Notes: generated from the letters alone by a model not told the origin. A stretch of DNA of 64,000 bases from a bacterium SCSIO 12741 (GCA_024398055.1 CP073749.1:3844594-3908593); one strand, 5' to 3'; shown: positions 8,466 to 15,934, numbered from the stretch's first letter. Translations and numbers: made by a program.

Positions 8466-8957
8466 ATGGTGGATAATCAGGAAAACTTGCATTTTAGAAG
8501 AGCCCTTCGAAAGGATCTGGAATCACTGATAGAAATGCTGGCTGATGATGAACTGGGAAAACTGCGTGAGGATTACCAACTCCCGCTTCCTTCGGCCTAT
8601 GAAGAGGCATTTGCCAAAATTGATCAGGATAACAATCAACATTTAACCGTGGTGACCAACGACCGCGGAGAGCTTATCGGAATGTTGCAATTGACCTTTA
8701 TTCCTTACTTGACCTATCAAGGTGGGGTAAGGGCGCAGGTAGAAGGAGTTCGAATTAAGAAATCGCACCGTGGCCAAGGAACAGGTGAACAAATGATGGC
8801 TTGGGCAATCGAAAAGGCCAAGCAGGAAGGAGCTCACGTCTTACAGTTAACTACAGATAAATTAAGACCAGATGCCATCCGGTTTTACGAAAAGCTCGGA
8901 TTCACAGCCAGTCATGAGGGCATGAAATTACATTTACCTCAAAATCTCAAATCATGA
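8466..8957 (+). CDS. GNAT-family N-acetyltransferase
   Basis: A 163-residue GCN5-related acetyltransferase. The N-terminus RRALRKDLESLIEML is the usual first strand and helix, motif A is VEGVRIKKSHRGQGTGEQMM (acetyl-CoA pyrophosphate loop HRGQGTG, residues about 99-105), and AIRFYEKLGFTASHEGMKL is motif B. It transfers an acetyl group to an unidentified amine. The start lies three bases after the bestrophin stop, and its stop overlaps the ATG of the next gene by four bases (ATGA), so the genes form a tight operon. Confidence 0.9.
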   Translation: MVDNQENLHFRRALRKDLESLIEMLADDELGKLREDYQLPLPSAYEEAFAKIDQDNNQHLTVVTNDRGELIGMLQLTFIPYLTYQGGVRAQVEGVRIKKSHRGQGTGEQMMAWAIEKAKQEGAHVLQLTTDKLRPDAIRFYEKLGFTASHEGMKLHLPQNLKS

Positions 8958-9796
8958 AAATAGCAGTAACCGCGGCCAGTGGACAGCTCGGAGGAAGTAT
9001 CGTTCGTGAATTACTTCAGAACGGTAAGCACGAAGTTGTAGCGGTTGCCAGAACACCAGAAAAAGTGGATATGCCTGGGGTAGAGGTAAGAAAAGGAGAT
9101 TATGCTCAACCCACCGATTGGCCAGAGGCTCTGAAAGAGGTGGATGCAGTTCTCATTGTATCGGCTAATGGAGAACCTGGACAAAGGATAGGTTGGCACC
9201 GAAACATAATTGAAGGTGCCAAGCAAAGTGGTGTTCAAAAAGTGGTATATACCAGCATTATTGGGCCGAGTAGTGGTGGAGCTTTTAGTCCCATTGTTCA
9301 AAGCAACCGACAGACCGAAGAAGATATTCAAAACTCGGGCCTGGATTGGGCTATCGGTCGAAATGGGCTGTACATAGAACCTGATTTTGAATATGTAGAT
9401 AATTACGTGAAAGAGGGCGGTATTATCAATTGTGCAGGACAGGGCAAGTGTGGTTATACCAGTAGAAGTGAGTTAGCCATAGCTTACCGTCATTTGTTGG
9501 AAAATGATCAGCATAGCCAGGGGGTGTACAACCTCAATGGAGATCCTGTCTCCCAAAATCAATTAGCAGAGGCGATTAATTCGGTTTTTGGAACCCGACT
9601 AAGCTTCAAAGCCATTTCTGTGGATGAGTATGCGGCCGAGCGAAAAGCTGCTCTCGGAGAGTTTATGGGAACGGTAATAGCCGGAATCTATGCCGGAATA
9701 GGGGAAGGGGCATTTAATGTGAATTCGGACTTTCAAGAGGTGGTTGGCCGTGCTCATTTGAGCCTTCCAGATATGGCCAGACAATTTCATGGATAA
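8954..9796 (+). CDS. NmrA-like NAD(P)-binding oxidoreductase (QorB/YtfG type)
   Basis: A 280-residue atypical short-chain dehydrogenase. The N-terminal TAASGQLGGSIVRELL has the glycine pattern of the NAD(P)-binding Rossmann fold, followed by VVAVARTPEKV (cofactor-selecting loop) and VDAVLIVSANG. Overall layout and length fit NmrA/quinone oxidoreductase 2 proteins, which reduce quinones or act as redox sensors. The start overlaps the stop of the acetyltransferase gene, so it is translationally coupled. Substrate unknown. Confidence 0.85.
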   Translation: MKIAVTAASGQLGGSIVRELLQNGKHEVVAVARTPEKVDMPGVEVRKGDYAQPTDWPEALKEVDAVLIVSANGEPGQRIGWHRNIIEGAKQSGVQKVVYTSIIGPSSGGAFSPIVQSNRQTEEDIQNSGLDWAIGRNGLYIEPDFEYVDNYVKEGGIINCAGQGKCGYTSRSELAIAYRHLLENDQHSQGVYNLNGDPVSQNQLAEAINSVFGTRLSFKAISVDEYAAERKAALGEFMGTVIAGIYAGIGEGAFNVNSDFQEVVGRAHLSLPDMARQFHG

Positions 9797-9833
9797 TGTA
9801 AGTGCTTGAAAATAAGCTTTAAGTGTAGCGGGA

Positions 9834-9865
9834 TTTGGAAATATGAAAAAGTATTTAGATATTTG
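9834..9865 (+). promoter_or_regulatory. Promoter of the SdpR-like regulator
   Basis: TTTG (9834-9837), 20 bases, then GATATTTG (9858-9865; 7/8 of TAnnTTTG). This is close to the ideal Bacteroidota -33/-7 layout. The -7 box is inside the palindrome described separately, so a bound repressor would block it. Confidence 0.65.
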
Positions 9866-9872
9866 TCTAAAT
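9853..9872 (+). promoter_or_regulatory. Palindromic operator of the SdpR-like repressor
   Basis: A perfect inverted repeat: ATTTAGA, six-base spacer TATTTG, TCTAAAT. It covers the predicted -7 box and lies nine bases before the ATG of the ArsR/SdpR-like gene. ArsR-family repressors bind such 7-bp-arm dyads; autorepression is the simplest reading. Confidence 0.75.
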
Positions 9873-9881
9873 GTTTAACCG

Positions 9882-10136
9882 ATGAATAACCTCTTTAAAG
9901 CACTAAATGATCCCACGAGAAGGGAAATTTTGGAGTTGTTGAAAGACAAGGATTTATCCGCTGGAGAGATAGCCGACCATTTCAACATTTCCAAACCCAG
10001 CATTTCTCATCATCTCGATCTACTCAAACGGGCCGATTTAGTGAGTTCCGAAAAGAAAGGCCAGTTCGTTGTGTATTCCATTAATACCAGCATTCTGGAA
10101 GATTTATTAACCTGGATAGTTACCCTGAAAAAATAG
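9882..10136 (+). CDS. sdpR: ArsR-type repressor, SdpR family
   Basis: An 84-residue winged helix-turn-helix protein of the ArsR superfamily. The helices FKALNDPTRREILELLKDKD and SAGEIADHFNISKPSISHHL (recognition helix) and the wing LVSSEKKGQFVVYSI are complete; no metal-binding cysteines are present, as in the SdpR autorepressor group. In Bacillus SdpR represses its own operon with the immunity protein SdpI, which sequesters it at the membrane. Here an SdpI-like gene follows after five bases and a palindromic operator overlaps the promoter, the same architecture. Confidence 0.88.
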   Translation: MNNLFKALNDPTRREILELLKDKDLSAGEIADHFNISKPSISHHLDLLKRADLVSSEKKGQFVVYSINTSILEDLLTWIVTLKK

Positions 10137-10141
10137 AAACC

Positions 10142-10791
10142 ATGAAATTAAAAACTGATTTACCGGTATTGGCCTTAGTGGCTGCCCCTTTATTTATCTT
10201 GCTCTTATATGGTCTGGTCTTCCTGAAAGTGTACCCATTCATTGGGATGCGGAAGGCAACATCGATGACTGGGGCCCAAAAATCACCTTGCTTCTTATTC
10301 CCATATTGTTACCCTTGCTCACCTATGCTGTTTTCCTGATAGTTCCTACCATCGACCCAAAGAAGAAAATCAAGAACATGGGTGGCAAGTTTTATCAGCT
10401 TCGATTTTGGATGACTTTGTTTATGTCCGTATTGGCCCTTTACATTCTCTATTCCTCCAAAGAGCAAGCTGCCGCCCCGCCTGATATCCTTTTCATTCTA
10501 TTAGGTCTCCTGTTTGTGGTTATGGGTAATTACTTTAAAACCATTCGCCCCAATTACTTTCTTGGTATTCGTAGCCCATGGACATTGGAGAACGAACAAA
10601 TCTGGAGGAAAACCCACTCTTTTGCTGGAACACTCTGGTTAGTAGGAGGGATGGTGATTGTATTGACCGGATTACTGCTTAGCGGAAGTTTGATGATGGT
10701 CGTCTTTGTTACGGTTACCTTGATCATAGGCTTGGTTCCTTATGTATATTCGTACCTGCAATTCAAGCAAAAACAAATTACCGATTCATGA
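10142..10791 (+). pseudogene. sdpI: SdpI-family membrane protein, interrupted by a frameshift
   Basis: An SdpI-like protein with its reading frame broken near 10238-10240. The first frame (10142-10237) reads the N-terminal membrane segment up to VYP; the second frame, from CAT at 10240, continues HWDAEGNIDDWGPKITLLL, exactly the conserved P-x-HW-x-x-x-G-x-x-D-x-(W/Y)GPK segment of SdpI proteins, and runs on to the signature FKTIRPNYFLGIRSPWTLEN and the TGA at 10789. A single missing base after CCA (10235-10237) explains it. Joined length would be about 216 residues, normal for SdpI. It may be a real mutation, a sequencing error or programmed slippage. SdpI gives immunity to a toxin and senses it. 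Confidence 0.8.
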
Positions 10792-11600
10792 TTCATATTC
10801 AGAATACTATATCAAAAAGCCGGTCCTTCCGGCTTTTTCTTTTTGCATCAATCTCATTTTCTGTACTGGCCTGTTCAGATAACCCACCTCAAAAAACAGT
10901 AGAGCCCGTTCAGGAGAATGAAGCTGAAATAAGGGCACTTATTAAACAAGATCCCACCAACAGGTTTGAATCCACTCGGGGATTGATGTCCAATGGCGAT
11001 TCCATTTCCTTGAATCGCCTGGATACCAGTGCTGTTCAGTTTAGTCCTCTTTCCAAAAAAACGTTGGATTCTTTGATGGCGCCGCATGACAATTGGCACC
11101 AAAAGGCACTTTCTCTGGAAACTTACCTTCAAAACCGGTTTAAGGGACAAGTACAAAGAGACTCCAACAACTTGATTTTAAAAATGCTCGACGGTAGCGA
11201 CTTAACCGTTCGACCCATGGAGCAACACGATGAATTGGCTTTGGCTTTTGAATGGTACTATGAGCAGGGATATTACGTCATTAGGGTGCAAAGAAGCGAA
11301 GGCAATCATTATAGACTAATCAACGCCAATAATGGAGAGGACATAACCATGAATGGTCGCCCCATTCTTAATGACGAAGGCACCTATATGCTTCAGATTG
11401 GCTGCGATCTCGATGCTCGTTATAGTTTCAACGGGTTTGTGCTACAACCCATGGAGGCCAATAAAGGTGTGCTCATCGAGCGTGAACCCGCGAATTGGGG
11501 AGTGGAAGCGGCCAAATGGGTCGGCCCGCAAAAAGTGTTGATGAAATGCCGTTCAGCTATTCCTAATTCAGCCCCGTTTATCATCGAAGCTTCCTGGTAA
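10788..11600 (+). CDS. Lipoprotein of unknown function
   Basis: A 270-residue ORF starting with ATG 10788, which overlaps the SdpI stop by four bases. A lipoprotein signal (LFLFASISFSVLAC) places the lipidated cysteine at residue 29. The mature part contains QNRFKGQVQRDSNNLILKMLDGS and a C-terminal region with GTYMLQIGCDLDARYSFNGF; I recognise no family. An almost perfect terminator hairpin (10814-10844) lies inside the signal-peptide codons, so most transcripts arriving from sdpRI could end there and the lipoprotein may depend on read-through. Confidence 0.65.
   Translation: MIHIQNTISKSRSFRLFLFASISFSVLACSDNPPQKTVEPVQENEAEIRALIKQDPTNRFESTRGLMSNGDSISLNRLDTSAVQFSPLSKKTLDSLMAPHDNWHQKALSLETYLQNRFKGQVQRDSNNLILKMLDGSDLTVRPMEQHDELALAFEWYYEQGYYVIRVQRSEGNHYRLINANNGEDITMNGRPILNDEGTYMLQIGCDLDARYSFNGFVLQPMEANKGVLIEREPANWGVEAAKWVGPQKVLMKCRSAIPNSAPFIIEASW
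10814..10844 (+). terminator. Intrinsic terminator inside the start of the lipoprotein gene
   Basis: A 10-bp perfect stem (arms 10814-10823 and 10829-10838, GC core GCCGG/CCGGC), five-base loop TCCTT, followed by CTTTTT. The arms also have an A-tract upstream, so it may work in both directions. It falls 26 bases after the SdpI stop region and codes for residues 9-18 of the next ORF. Confidence 0.8.
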
Positions 11601-11662
11601 AACCGCATTGCAATTTTTTGTGGTCTTTCTTACCTTAGCTTATTGATTCTTAAACCAAAAGC

Positions 11663-11991
11663 ATGGCAGTAGATCAGCAGTACCTTGAATTCATTCACGA
11701 CCAATTGGAAGAATTTGGAGAGTATCAAGCCAAGAAAATGTTTGGCGGAATAGGCTTCTTTTGCGATGGACTCATGTTTGGAATGATTGGTGGGGGCGTA
11801 TTTCGACTGAAAGCCGATGAACAAAGCCAGGCCCAGTTTGAATCCAGGGCATGAAAAAATTTGATCCTCAAAACAACGGAAAAGGAATGCCGTATTGGGA
11901 AGTTCCCTTGGAGGTTGTTGAGAACAGGGAGGAATTGGCTCGCTGGAGTCAAGAAGCCGTTGCAGCGGCCAAAAGGGCTAAGGCGAAATAG
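11663..11991 (+). pseudogene. TfoX N-terminal-domain protein, split by a frameshift
   Basis: Two short frames together make one TfoX_N domain (about 110 residues). Frame one (11663-11854) gives QQYLEFIHDQLEEFG, YQAKKMFGGIGFFCDGLMFG and ends QFESRA at TGA 11852. Frame two begins with ATG 11851, overlapping that stop (ATGA), and reads MKKFDPQNNGKGMPYWEVP to TAG 11991. Intact relatives run straight through this point; one missing G in the AGGGCATG region restores the frame. The TfoX-like gene at 32334-32657 is intact. The ATGA overlap could also let the halves be made as two peptides. Possible sequencing error. Confidence 0.75.
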
Positions 11992-12003
11992 CCAAGTGTC
12001 TGT

Positions 12004-12087
12004 TATCCTTTGAATTATAAGTGTAATAAGGTGTGCATTGAGTATCCACTCATGTAATCATTTTGCTGTATCCTTCAAATAATAAGT
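12004..12087 (+). repeat. Imperfect 19-base direct repeat before the secreted cyclophilin gene
   Basis: Copies at 12004-12022 and 12069-12087 agree at 16 of 19 positions (TATCCTTTGAATTATAAGT versus TATCCTTCAAATAATAAGT), spaced 65 bases apart. The second copy ends in the -7 box. It could be a pair of regulatory sites or a chance AT-rich similarity. Confidence 0.4.
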
Positions 12088-12094
12088 ACCTTTT
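12061..12094 (+). promoter_or_regulatory. Promoter of the secreted cyclophilin gene
   Basis: TTTG (12061-12064), 22 bases, TACCTTTT (12087-12094; 7/8 of TAnnTTTG). The ATG is at 12099, only four bases after the -7 box, so the mRNA would start at or next to the ATG. Confidence 0.5.
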
Positions 12095-12098
12095 CCGC

Positions 12099-12977
12099 AT
12101 GAAAACAAGACTACTCATTGCCGCAATACTCTTGGGCTTAGGCTCTGCAAAGGCACAAACGCAAGTAACATTATATACCACCTTGGGAGATGTTGTGGTG
12201 GAAATGTACGATACACTCACTCCCATAACCTCAGGAAACTTTGTTCAACTGGCTGAAAGCAAGTACTACGATGGAGTCATTTTTCACCGGGTAATCAATA
12301 ATTTCATGATTCAAGGGGGGGATCCTACCGGTACTGGGTCAGGAGGACCTGGGTATACCATTCAGGATGAATTTGATAGTAGCTTGAGCAACATTCAAAA
12401 AACTATTTCCATGGCCAATCGAGGACCTAATACAGGTGGGAGTCAGTTTTTTATCAATTTAGTGAACAATACCTACCTCGATTTCAATAAGGCTCCTTTA
12501 ACCTCTAAACATGCTGTGTTTGGTATAGTAGTTAGTGGTTTCAATGTGGTACAGGACATTGGTAAAGTTCCTACCAATGCTCAAGATCGCCCTTTAAGTG
12601 CTGTGGCCATGGATAGTGTAAGAGTAACCTTTGATCCGGATACCGTTGGAAGCGGTGGTTCAGGCGGCGGCGGTGGCGGCGGTGGAGTCGGTGTTGGAAT
12701 AGAACAGCATTCAACCGCTCAACTTTTTGAAGTATTCCCCAATCCCATTTCCGGGCAGTCTTTCATCACGATTCACACCGACTTAAAAGCATCTGGGGAG
12801 TTGACTCTTATTAATCAGCAAGGTCAGATACTTTTTGGGCAAAAACTGAGTTTATCGCCAGGTTACCAGCAAGTAGAGATAGAAGGATTAAACCAGGTGT
12901 CTAATGGCATGTACTATTTGTATTGGAAAACAGGAGCTGAAGAGCGTCATTTTCCTTTGGTAGTAAATAATCATTAA
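12099..12977 (+). CDS. Secreted cyclophilin-type peptidyl-prolyl isomerase with T9SS tail
   Basis: A 292-residue protein starting at ATG 12099 (the upstream TTG 12063 would spoil the signal peptide). Sec signal (RLLIAAILLGLGSAKAQ), cyclophilin domain at about 22-178 with the family motifs YDGVIFHRVINNFMIQGGDP, GPGYTIQDEF and [10 protein letters not shown], a glycine-rich linker at about 183-201, and a type A T9SS sorting domain to the end (VFPNPISGQSFITI, NGMYYLYWKTG). It catalyses cis-trans isomerisation of prolyl bonds, here most likely outside the cell or on its surface. The Gly linker and the T9SS tail are unusual for a cyclophilin; a plain cytosolic cyclophilin is at 49474-49911. Confidence 0.9.
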   Translation: MKTRLLIAAILLGLGSAKAQTQVTLYTTLGDVVVEMYDTLTPITSGNFVQLAESKYYDGVIFHRVINNFMIQGGDPTGTGSGGPGYTIQDEFDSSLSNIQKTISMANRGPNTGGSQFFINLVNNTYLDFNKAPLTSKHAVFGIVVSGFNVVQDIGKVPTNAQDRPLSAVAMDSVRVTFDPDTVGSGGSGGGGGGGGVGVGIEQHSTAQLFEVFPNPISGQSFITIHTDLKASGELTLINQQGQILFGQKLSLSPGYQQVEIEGLNQVSNGMYYLYWKTGAEERHFPLVVNNH

Positions 12978-13003
12978 TTGTTTAATTGAGTTAATTTAAA
13001 ATA

Positions 13004-13528
13004 TTGAAAATAAGCTCTTTATTTGTTCTGCTGTTCCTTCTTTCCGGGAGTGCGATAAACGCTCAAACCTATAGGGAATATTACCCCAATGGAACGGTGA
13101 AATTGGAAGGTGATACGTTCAATGGAGCCTTCACTTATTTCTATGAATCAGGCGAAGTTTTTCTTACCGGTTTTACCCGCCGAGGAGTCAAAGACAGCAT
13201 CTGGAATTATTACAACGAACAGAAGTTGCTATCCATGCGAGAAGTATTTCGCGGTGGGCAAATGGCTGTTAAACGTACCTGGAAATATTACCCCGATGGG
13301 CAACTGGGAGAAGATTTAAAATTAACTTACTTACGAGCCTCTAATGGTGGTGACTCCACCAACATAACCCGGGAATGGAAATTCTGGTACGAAAACGGAG
13401 AGCCGGCAGCGGATCTTATCATTATCAATAACCAAGATATGGGCTCTTCCTACTGGAACCGGAAAGGGGAGGTGATACGAAGAGAAGATTGGTTGATTGA
13501 GATGCGGATGGAAGCGGAAAACAAGTAA
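13004..13528 (+). CDS. Exported YwqK/MORN-variant repeat protein
   Basis: A 174-residue exported protein with repeated YYPNGTVKLEGDTFNGAFTY-type units (YFYESGEVFLTG, YYPDGQLGED, FWYENGEPAAD), the MORN-variant repeat that databases label YwqK family antitoxin. That label is inherited and does not establish an antitoxin role; in Bacteroidota such proteins are mostly envelope-located. The start is a TTG at 13004 (no in-frame ATG gives the signal peptide LFVLLFLLSGSAINAQ). It follows the cyclophilin gene by 26 bases and may be co-transcribed. Confidence 0.75.
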   Translation: MKISSLFVLLFLLSGSAINAQTYREYYPNGTVKLEGDTFNGAFTYFYESGEVFLTGFTRRGVKDSIWNYYNEQKLLSMREVFRGGQMAVKRTWKYYPDGQLGEDLKLTYLRASNGGDSTNITREWKFWYENGEPAADLIIINNQDMGSSYWNRKGEVIRREDWLIEMRMEAENK

Positions 13529-13551
13529 TTTGGCCGATCAAACCAAAAATC

Positions 13552-14364
13552 ATGAAAGAATCAAAATCAATCCCAGACTTTGCCACCATTAACCGCAAAA
13601 GCTGGAACGACCGTGTTGAATCACACGTCGATTCTGACTTCTACGATATGCAATCCTTTCTTCAGGGAAAAACATCGCTCAATGAGGAAGAGATTAATCT
13701 ATTGGGTGATGTGAATGGACTTTCATTGCTCCATCTTCAATGTCATTTTGGTCAGGATACCTTGTCTCTGGCCCGAATGGGAGCAAAGGCTACCGGTGTG
13801 GACTTGTCTGACCAGGCCATTAATCAAGCCAAAAAACTCAATGAAGACTTAGGTTTAGATGCCGAATTCGTGTGCTGCAATTTGTATGATTTACCCGAGC
13901 ATTTAGACGCCCAATTTGATCGTGTGTTCACCTCTTATGGTACCATCGGTTGGTTGCCTGATTTAGAGCCTTGGGCCGCACTTGTGGCTCGATACCTGAA
14001 ACCAGGAGGGCAATTCGTAATGGTCGATTTTCATCCCACGCTGTGGATGTTTGACGATGATTTTTCGAAAATACAATACCGTTATTTCAATTCTGATCCC
14101 ATTATCGAAACCCAAACCGGTACCTATGCGGATAGAGAATCAGGAGTAGAAATAAAAGACGTTTCCTGGAATCATTCCATGAGTTCATTACTCACCTCGT
14201 TAATGAGACAAGGCTTAGAACTGAGCCATTTCGGAGAATACGACTACTCGAACTACAGCTGCTTCAATCACCTGGAGGAATTTGCACCAGGTAAATTTCG
14301 CGTTAAACATCTGGGGAATAAGATTCCGATGATGTACTCCATTGTGGCCACGAAGCCCTTGTAG
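13552..14364 (+). CDS. SAM-dependent class I methyltransferase
   Basis: A 270-residue methyltransferase. Motif I is SLLHLQCHFGQDTLSLARMG (the GxG is replaced by HFGQ, as in several bacterial branches), motif II ATGVDLSDQAINQAKKL with the SAM-ribose Asp, and a later FDRVFTSYGTIGWLPDL and LKPGGQFVMVDFHP. The acceptor substrate cannot be identified. It begins 23 bases after the YwqK-like gene on the same strand. Confidence 0.85.
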   Translation: MKESKSIPDFATINRKSWNDRVESHVDSDFYDMQSFLQGKTSLNEEEINLLGDVNGLSLLHLQCHFGQDTLSLARMGAKATGVDLSDQAINQAKKLNEDLGLDAEFVCCNLYDLPEHLDAQFDRVFTSYGTIGWLPDLEPWAALVARYLKPGGQFVMVDFHPTLWMFDDDFSKIQYRYFNSDPIIETQTGTYADRESGVEIKDVSWNHSMSSLLTSLMRQGLELSHFGEYDYSNYSCFNHLEEFAPGKFRVKHLGNKIPMMYSIVATKPL

Positions 14365-14390
14365 CTGTTCATAAGTCGATTTTTTGCCCG

Positions 14391-14421
14391 TTTGAATCCG
14401 TTTGTAGAGTGCCTATATTTG
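14391..14421 (+). promoter_or_regulatory. Near-ideal Bacteroidota promoter for a small ORF
   Basis: TTTG (14391-14394), exactly 19 bases, TATATTTG (14414-14421). This is a perfect -33/-7 match. The small ORF starts at 14429. Confidence 0.75.
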
Positions 14422-14428
14422 GGTAACC

Positions 14429-14512
14429 ATGAACAAACGTCTTCTAACCGTACTAATCTTGACTGCTGTGGTCGCACTTTTTGCCATTTGCTTGTATTGG
14501 TGTGGAAGCTGA
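14429..14512 (+). CDS. 27-residue single-pass membrane peptide
   Basis: ATG 14429 opens a short frame ending with TGA at 14510-14512. The product starts MNKRLLTV, has one hydrophobic segment (ILTAVVALFAICLYW) and ends CGS. A near-ideal promoter ends seven bases before the ATG, which is the main reason to believe it. It lies alone between a methyltransferase gene and a DinB-family gene, too short for ordinary gene finders. A basic N-terminus followed by one membrane helix is typical of small regulatory or toxin-like peptides, but nothing here identifies a function. Confidence 0.55.
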   Translation: MNKRLLTVLILTAVVALFAICLYWCGS

Positions 14513-14637
14513 TTTCATGACCCTTACACCCAGTTCCCGATTCACAAAAAGGTCGTTTTTTTAACAATGTCAAAATCAATCTTGGTTGCTAAAAAGATAT
14601 TGCCGACATTGCGCCCAATACAGAAAATCAAACAGAG

Positions 14638-15165
14638 ATGACATTCGAATTGCAATCTGGTATACCCATATTAGAACGCACACCGATTCTTCTAAACGAC
14701 TGGCTTAAAAACCTGGATGAAGCCTGGATATTTGAAAATGAGGGAGGGGAGAGTTGGAGCCCCTATTACGTTGTTGGCCATTTACTTCACGGAGAAATAA
14801 CCGATTGGCTGCCAAGAGCCAAGTTGATCTTGGATAGCCCTGATGAGGTACAAACTTTCATTCCCTTCGATCGTTTTGCCCAACTTGAGATGAGCCGGGG
14901 AAAAACCATGGACGAGTTATTGGAAGAATTTGCCGAGTGGCGTGCCCGAAATCTCGAAACCTTAAAATCCTGGCAATTGACGGATAGAGAGTTGGAACTT
15001 AAAGCGGTTCATCCTGAATTAGGTGAAGTTACCCTAAGGCAATTGCTGGCCAGTTGGGTAGTACATGACCTTTCTCACATCGCTCAAATTGGCCGGGTTA
15101 TGGCCAAGCAATACAAAGACGAAGTGGGGCCCTGGGCTATGTACATGCCTTTATTAACCCGATAG
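14638..15165 (+). CDS. DinB-family putative metal-dependent protein
   Basis: A 175-residue four-helix DinB-like protein. The metal-binding histidines are seen in YVVGHLLHGEITDW (helix 2) and VVHDLSHIAQIGRVMA (helix 4). Members include thiol-dependent S-transferases and proteins of unknown role; the E. coli DNA polymerase DinB is unrelated. The start ATG 14638 follows a 125-base spacer. No partner gene is adjacent. Confidence 0.85.
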   Translation: MTFELQSGIPILERTPILLNDWLKNLDEAWIFENEGGESWSPYYVVGHLLHGEITDWLPRAKLILDSPDEVQTFIPFDRFAQLEMSRGKTMDELLEEFAEWRARNLETLKSWQLTDRELELKAVHPELGEVTLRQLLASWVVHDLSHIAQIGRVMAKQYKDEVGPWAMYMPLLTR

Positions 15166-15205
15166 TTAGGTCGTTAGGGTTTAGTTTCCATTTGGGTGAA
15201 AGGTT

Positions 15206-15213
15206 TATATTCG
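15206..15213 (+). promoter_or_regulatory. Possible -7 box TATATTCG
   Basis: Seven of eight positions match TAnnTTTG, 16 bases before ATG 15230. A TTTC at 15185-15188 lies 17 bases upstream as a weak -33. Confidence 0.35.
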
Positions 15214-15229
15214 CTCAAAATCTAAACCA

Positions 15230-15838
15230 ATGATAATTTACGGATCACGATCAGCTGCCCTATCTTCGGATACCCCTGAAAAACTAATTTGCCCCAATTG
15301 TCAAACTGAAGGAAGCACTCGCATTCATGTATTTGGACGCTATGCACATATCTTCTGGATTCCCTTGTTTCCAGTTGGAAGGCCTGCTGTGGCAGAATGT
15401 AGCCATTGCCAAGCGGCCTATGACAAAAAAGAAATGACTGCCGAAATGAGGCAGGCGGCTGATGCCTTGAGCTCATCGACGAAAACACCTATTTGGTTTT
15501 TTTCCGGATTGGCCGTCATTGCTGTTTTAGCGGGAGTGATTTTCTACACCGGTCAAGTAAATAGTGAAAACAACAAGCGATACATCGAAGAACCCATGGC
15601 AGGGGACAAGTATGATTACAAGTCAGGTGATGGCATGTATTCCACCCTTCTTGTAGATCGGGTAGACTCAGATAGTGTTTATGTTTTTGAAAATACGATG
15701 CAGGTCGATAAACGCTCTCAATTGCGCAAAATCGACAAGCCCGAGTATTACCCGGAAACTACCTATGGCGTATCTCGTCAAGATGTAAAAGACCTCTTTC
15801 AAGACGGAACTATTTTCGACATAGATCGAGACGAATAG
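15230..15838 (+). CDS. Zinc-ribbon membrane protein
   Basis: A 202-residue protein with an N-terminal zinc ribbon: CPNC at residues 21-24 and CSHC at about 57-60, around the strand TRIHVFGRYAHIFWIPLFPVG. One membrane segment follows (about 86-106), then a hydrophilic 95-residue C-terminal region with KYDYKSGDGMYSTLLVDRVD. Zinc-ribbon proteins with this shape occur in Bacteroidota near transport or stress genes, without known function. Monocistronic, judging from neighbours. Confidence 0.75.
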   Translation: MIIYGSRSAALSSDTPEKLICPNCQTEGSTRIHVFGRYAHIFWIPLFPVGRPAVAECSHCQAAYDKKEMTAEMRQAADALSSSTKTPIWFFSGLAVIAVLAGVIFYTGQVNSENNKRYIEEPMAGDKYDYKSGDGMYSTLLVDRVDSDSVYVFENTMQVDKRSQLRKIDKPEYYPETTYGVSRQDVKDLFQDGTIFDIDRDE

Positions 15839-15934
15839 GGCTGTTTTTTTTGGGGTAACCTTAATTTAATCAGAGATTTAAAGAAAACAATCGTATCTTT
15901 ATCCCGCTTATTAAGCTTACAAAACACCTAAACC

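Noticed and set aside
13004-13528. Toxin-antitoxin locus, from the YwqK family label
   Set aside because: No toxin gene is adjacent and the protein is exported; the label is inherited from Bacillus.
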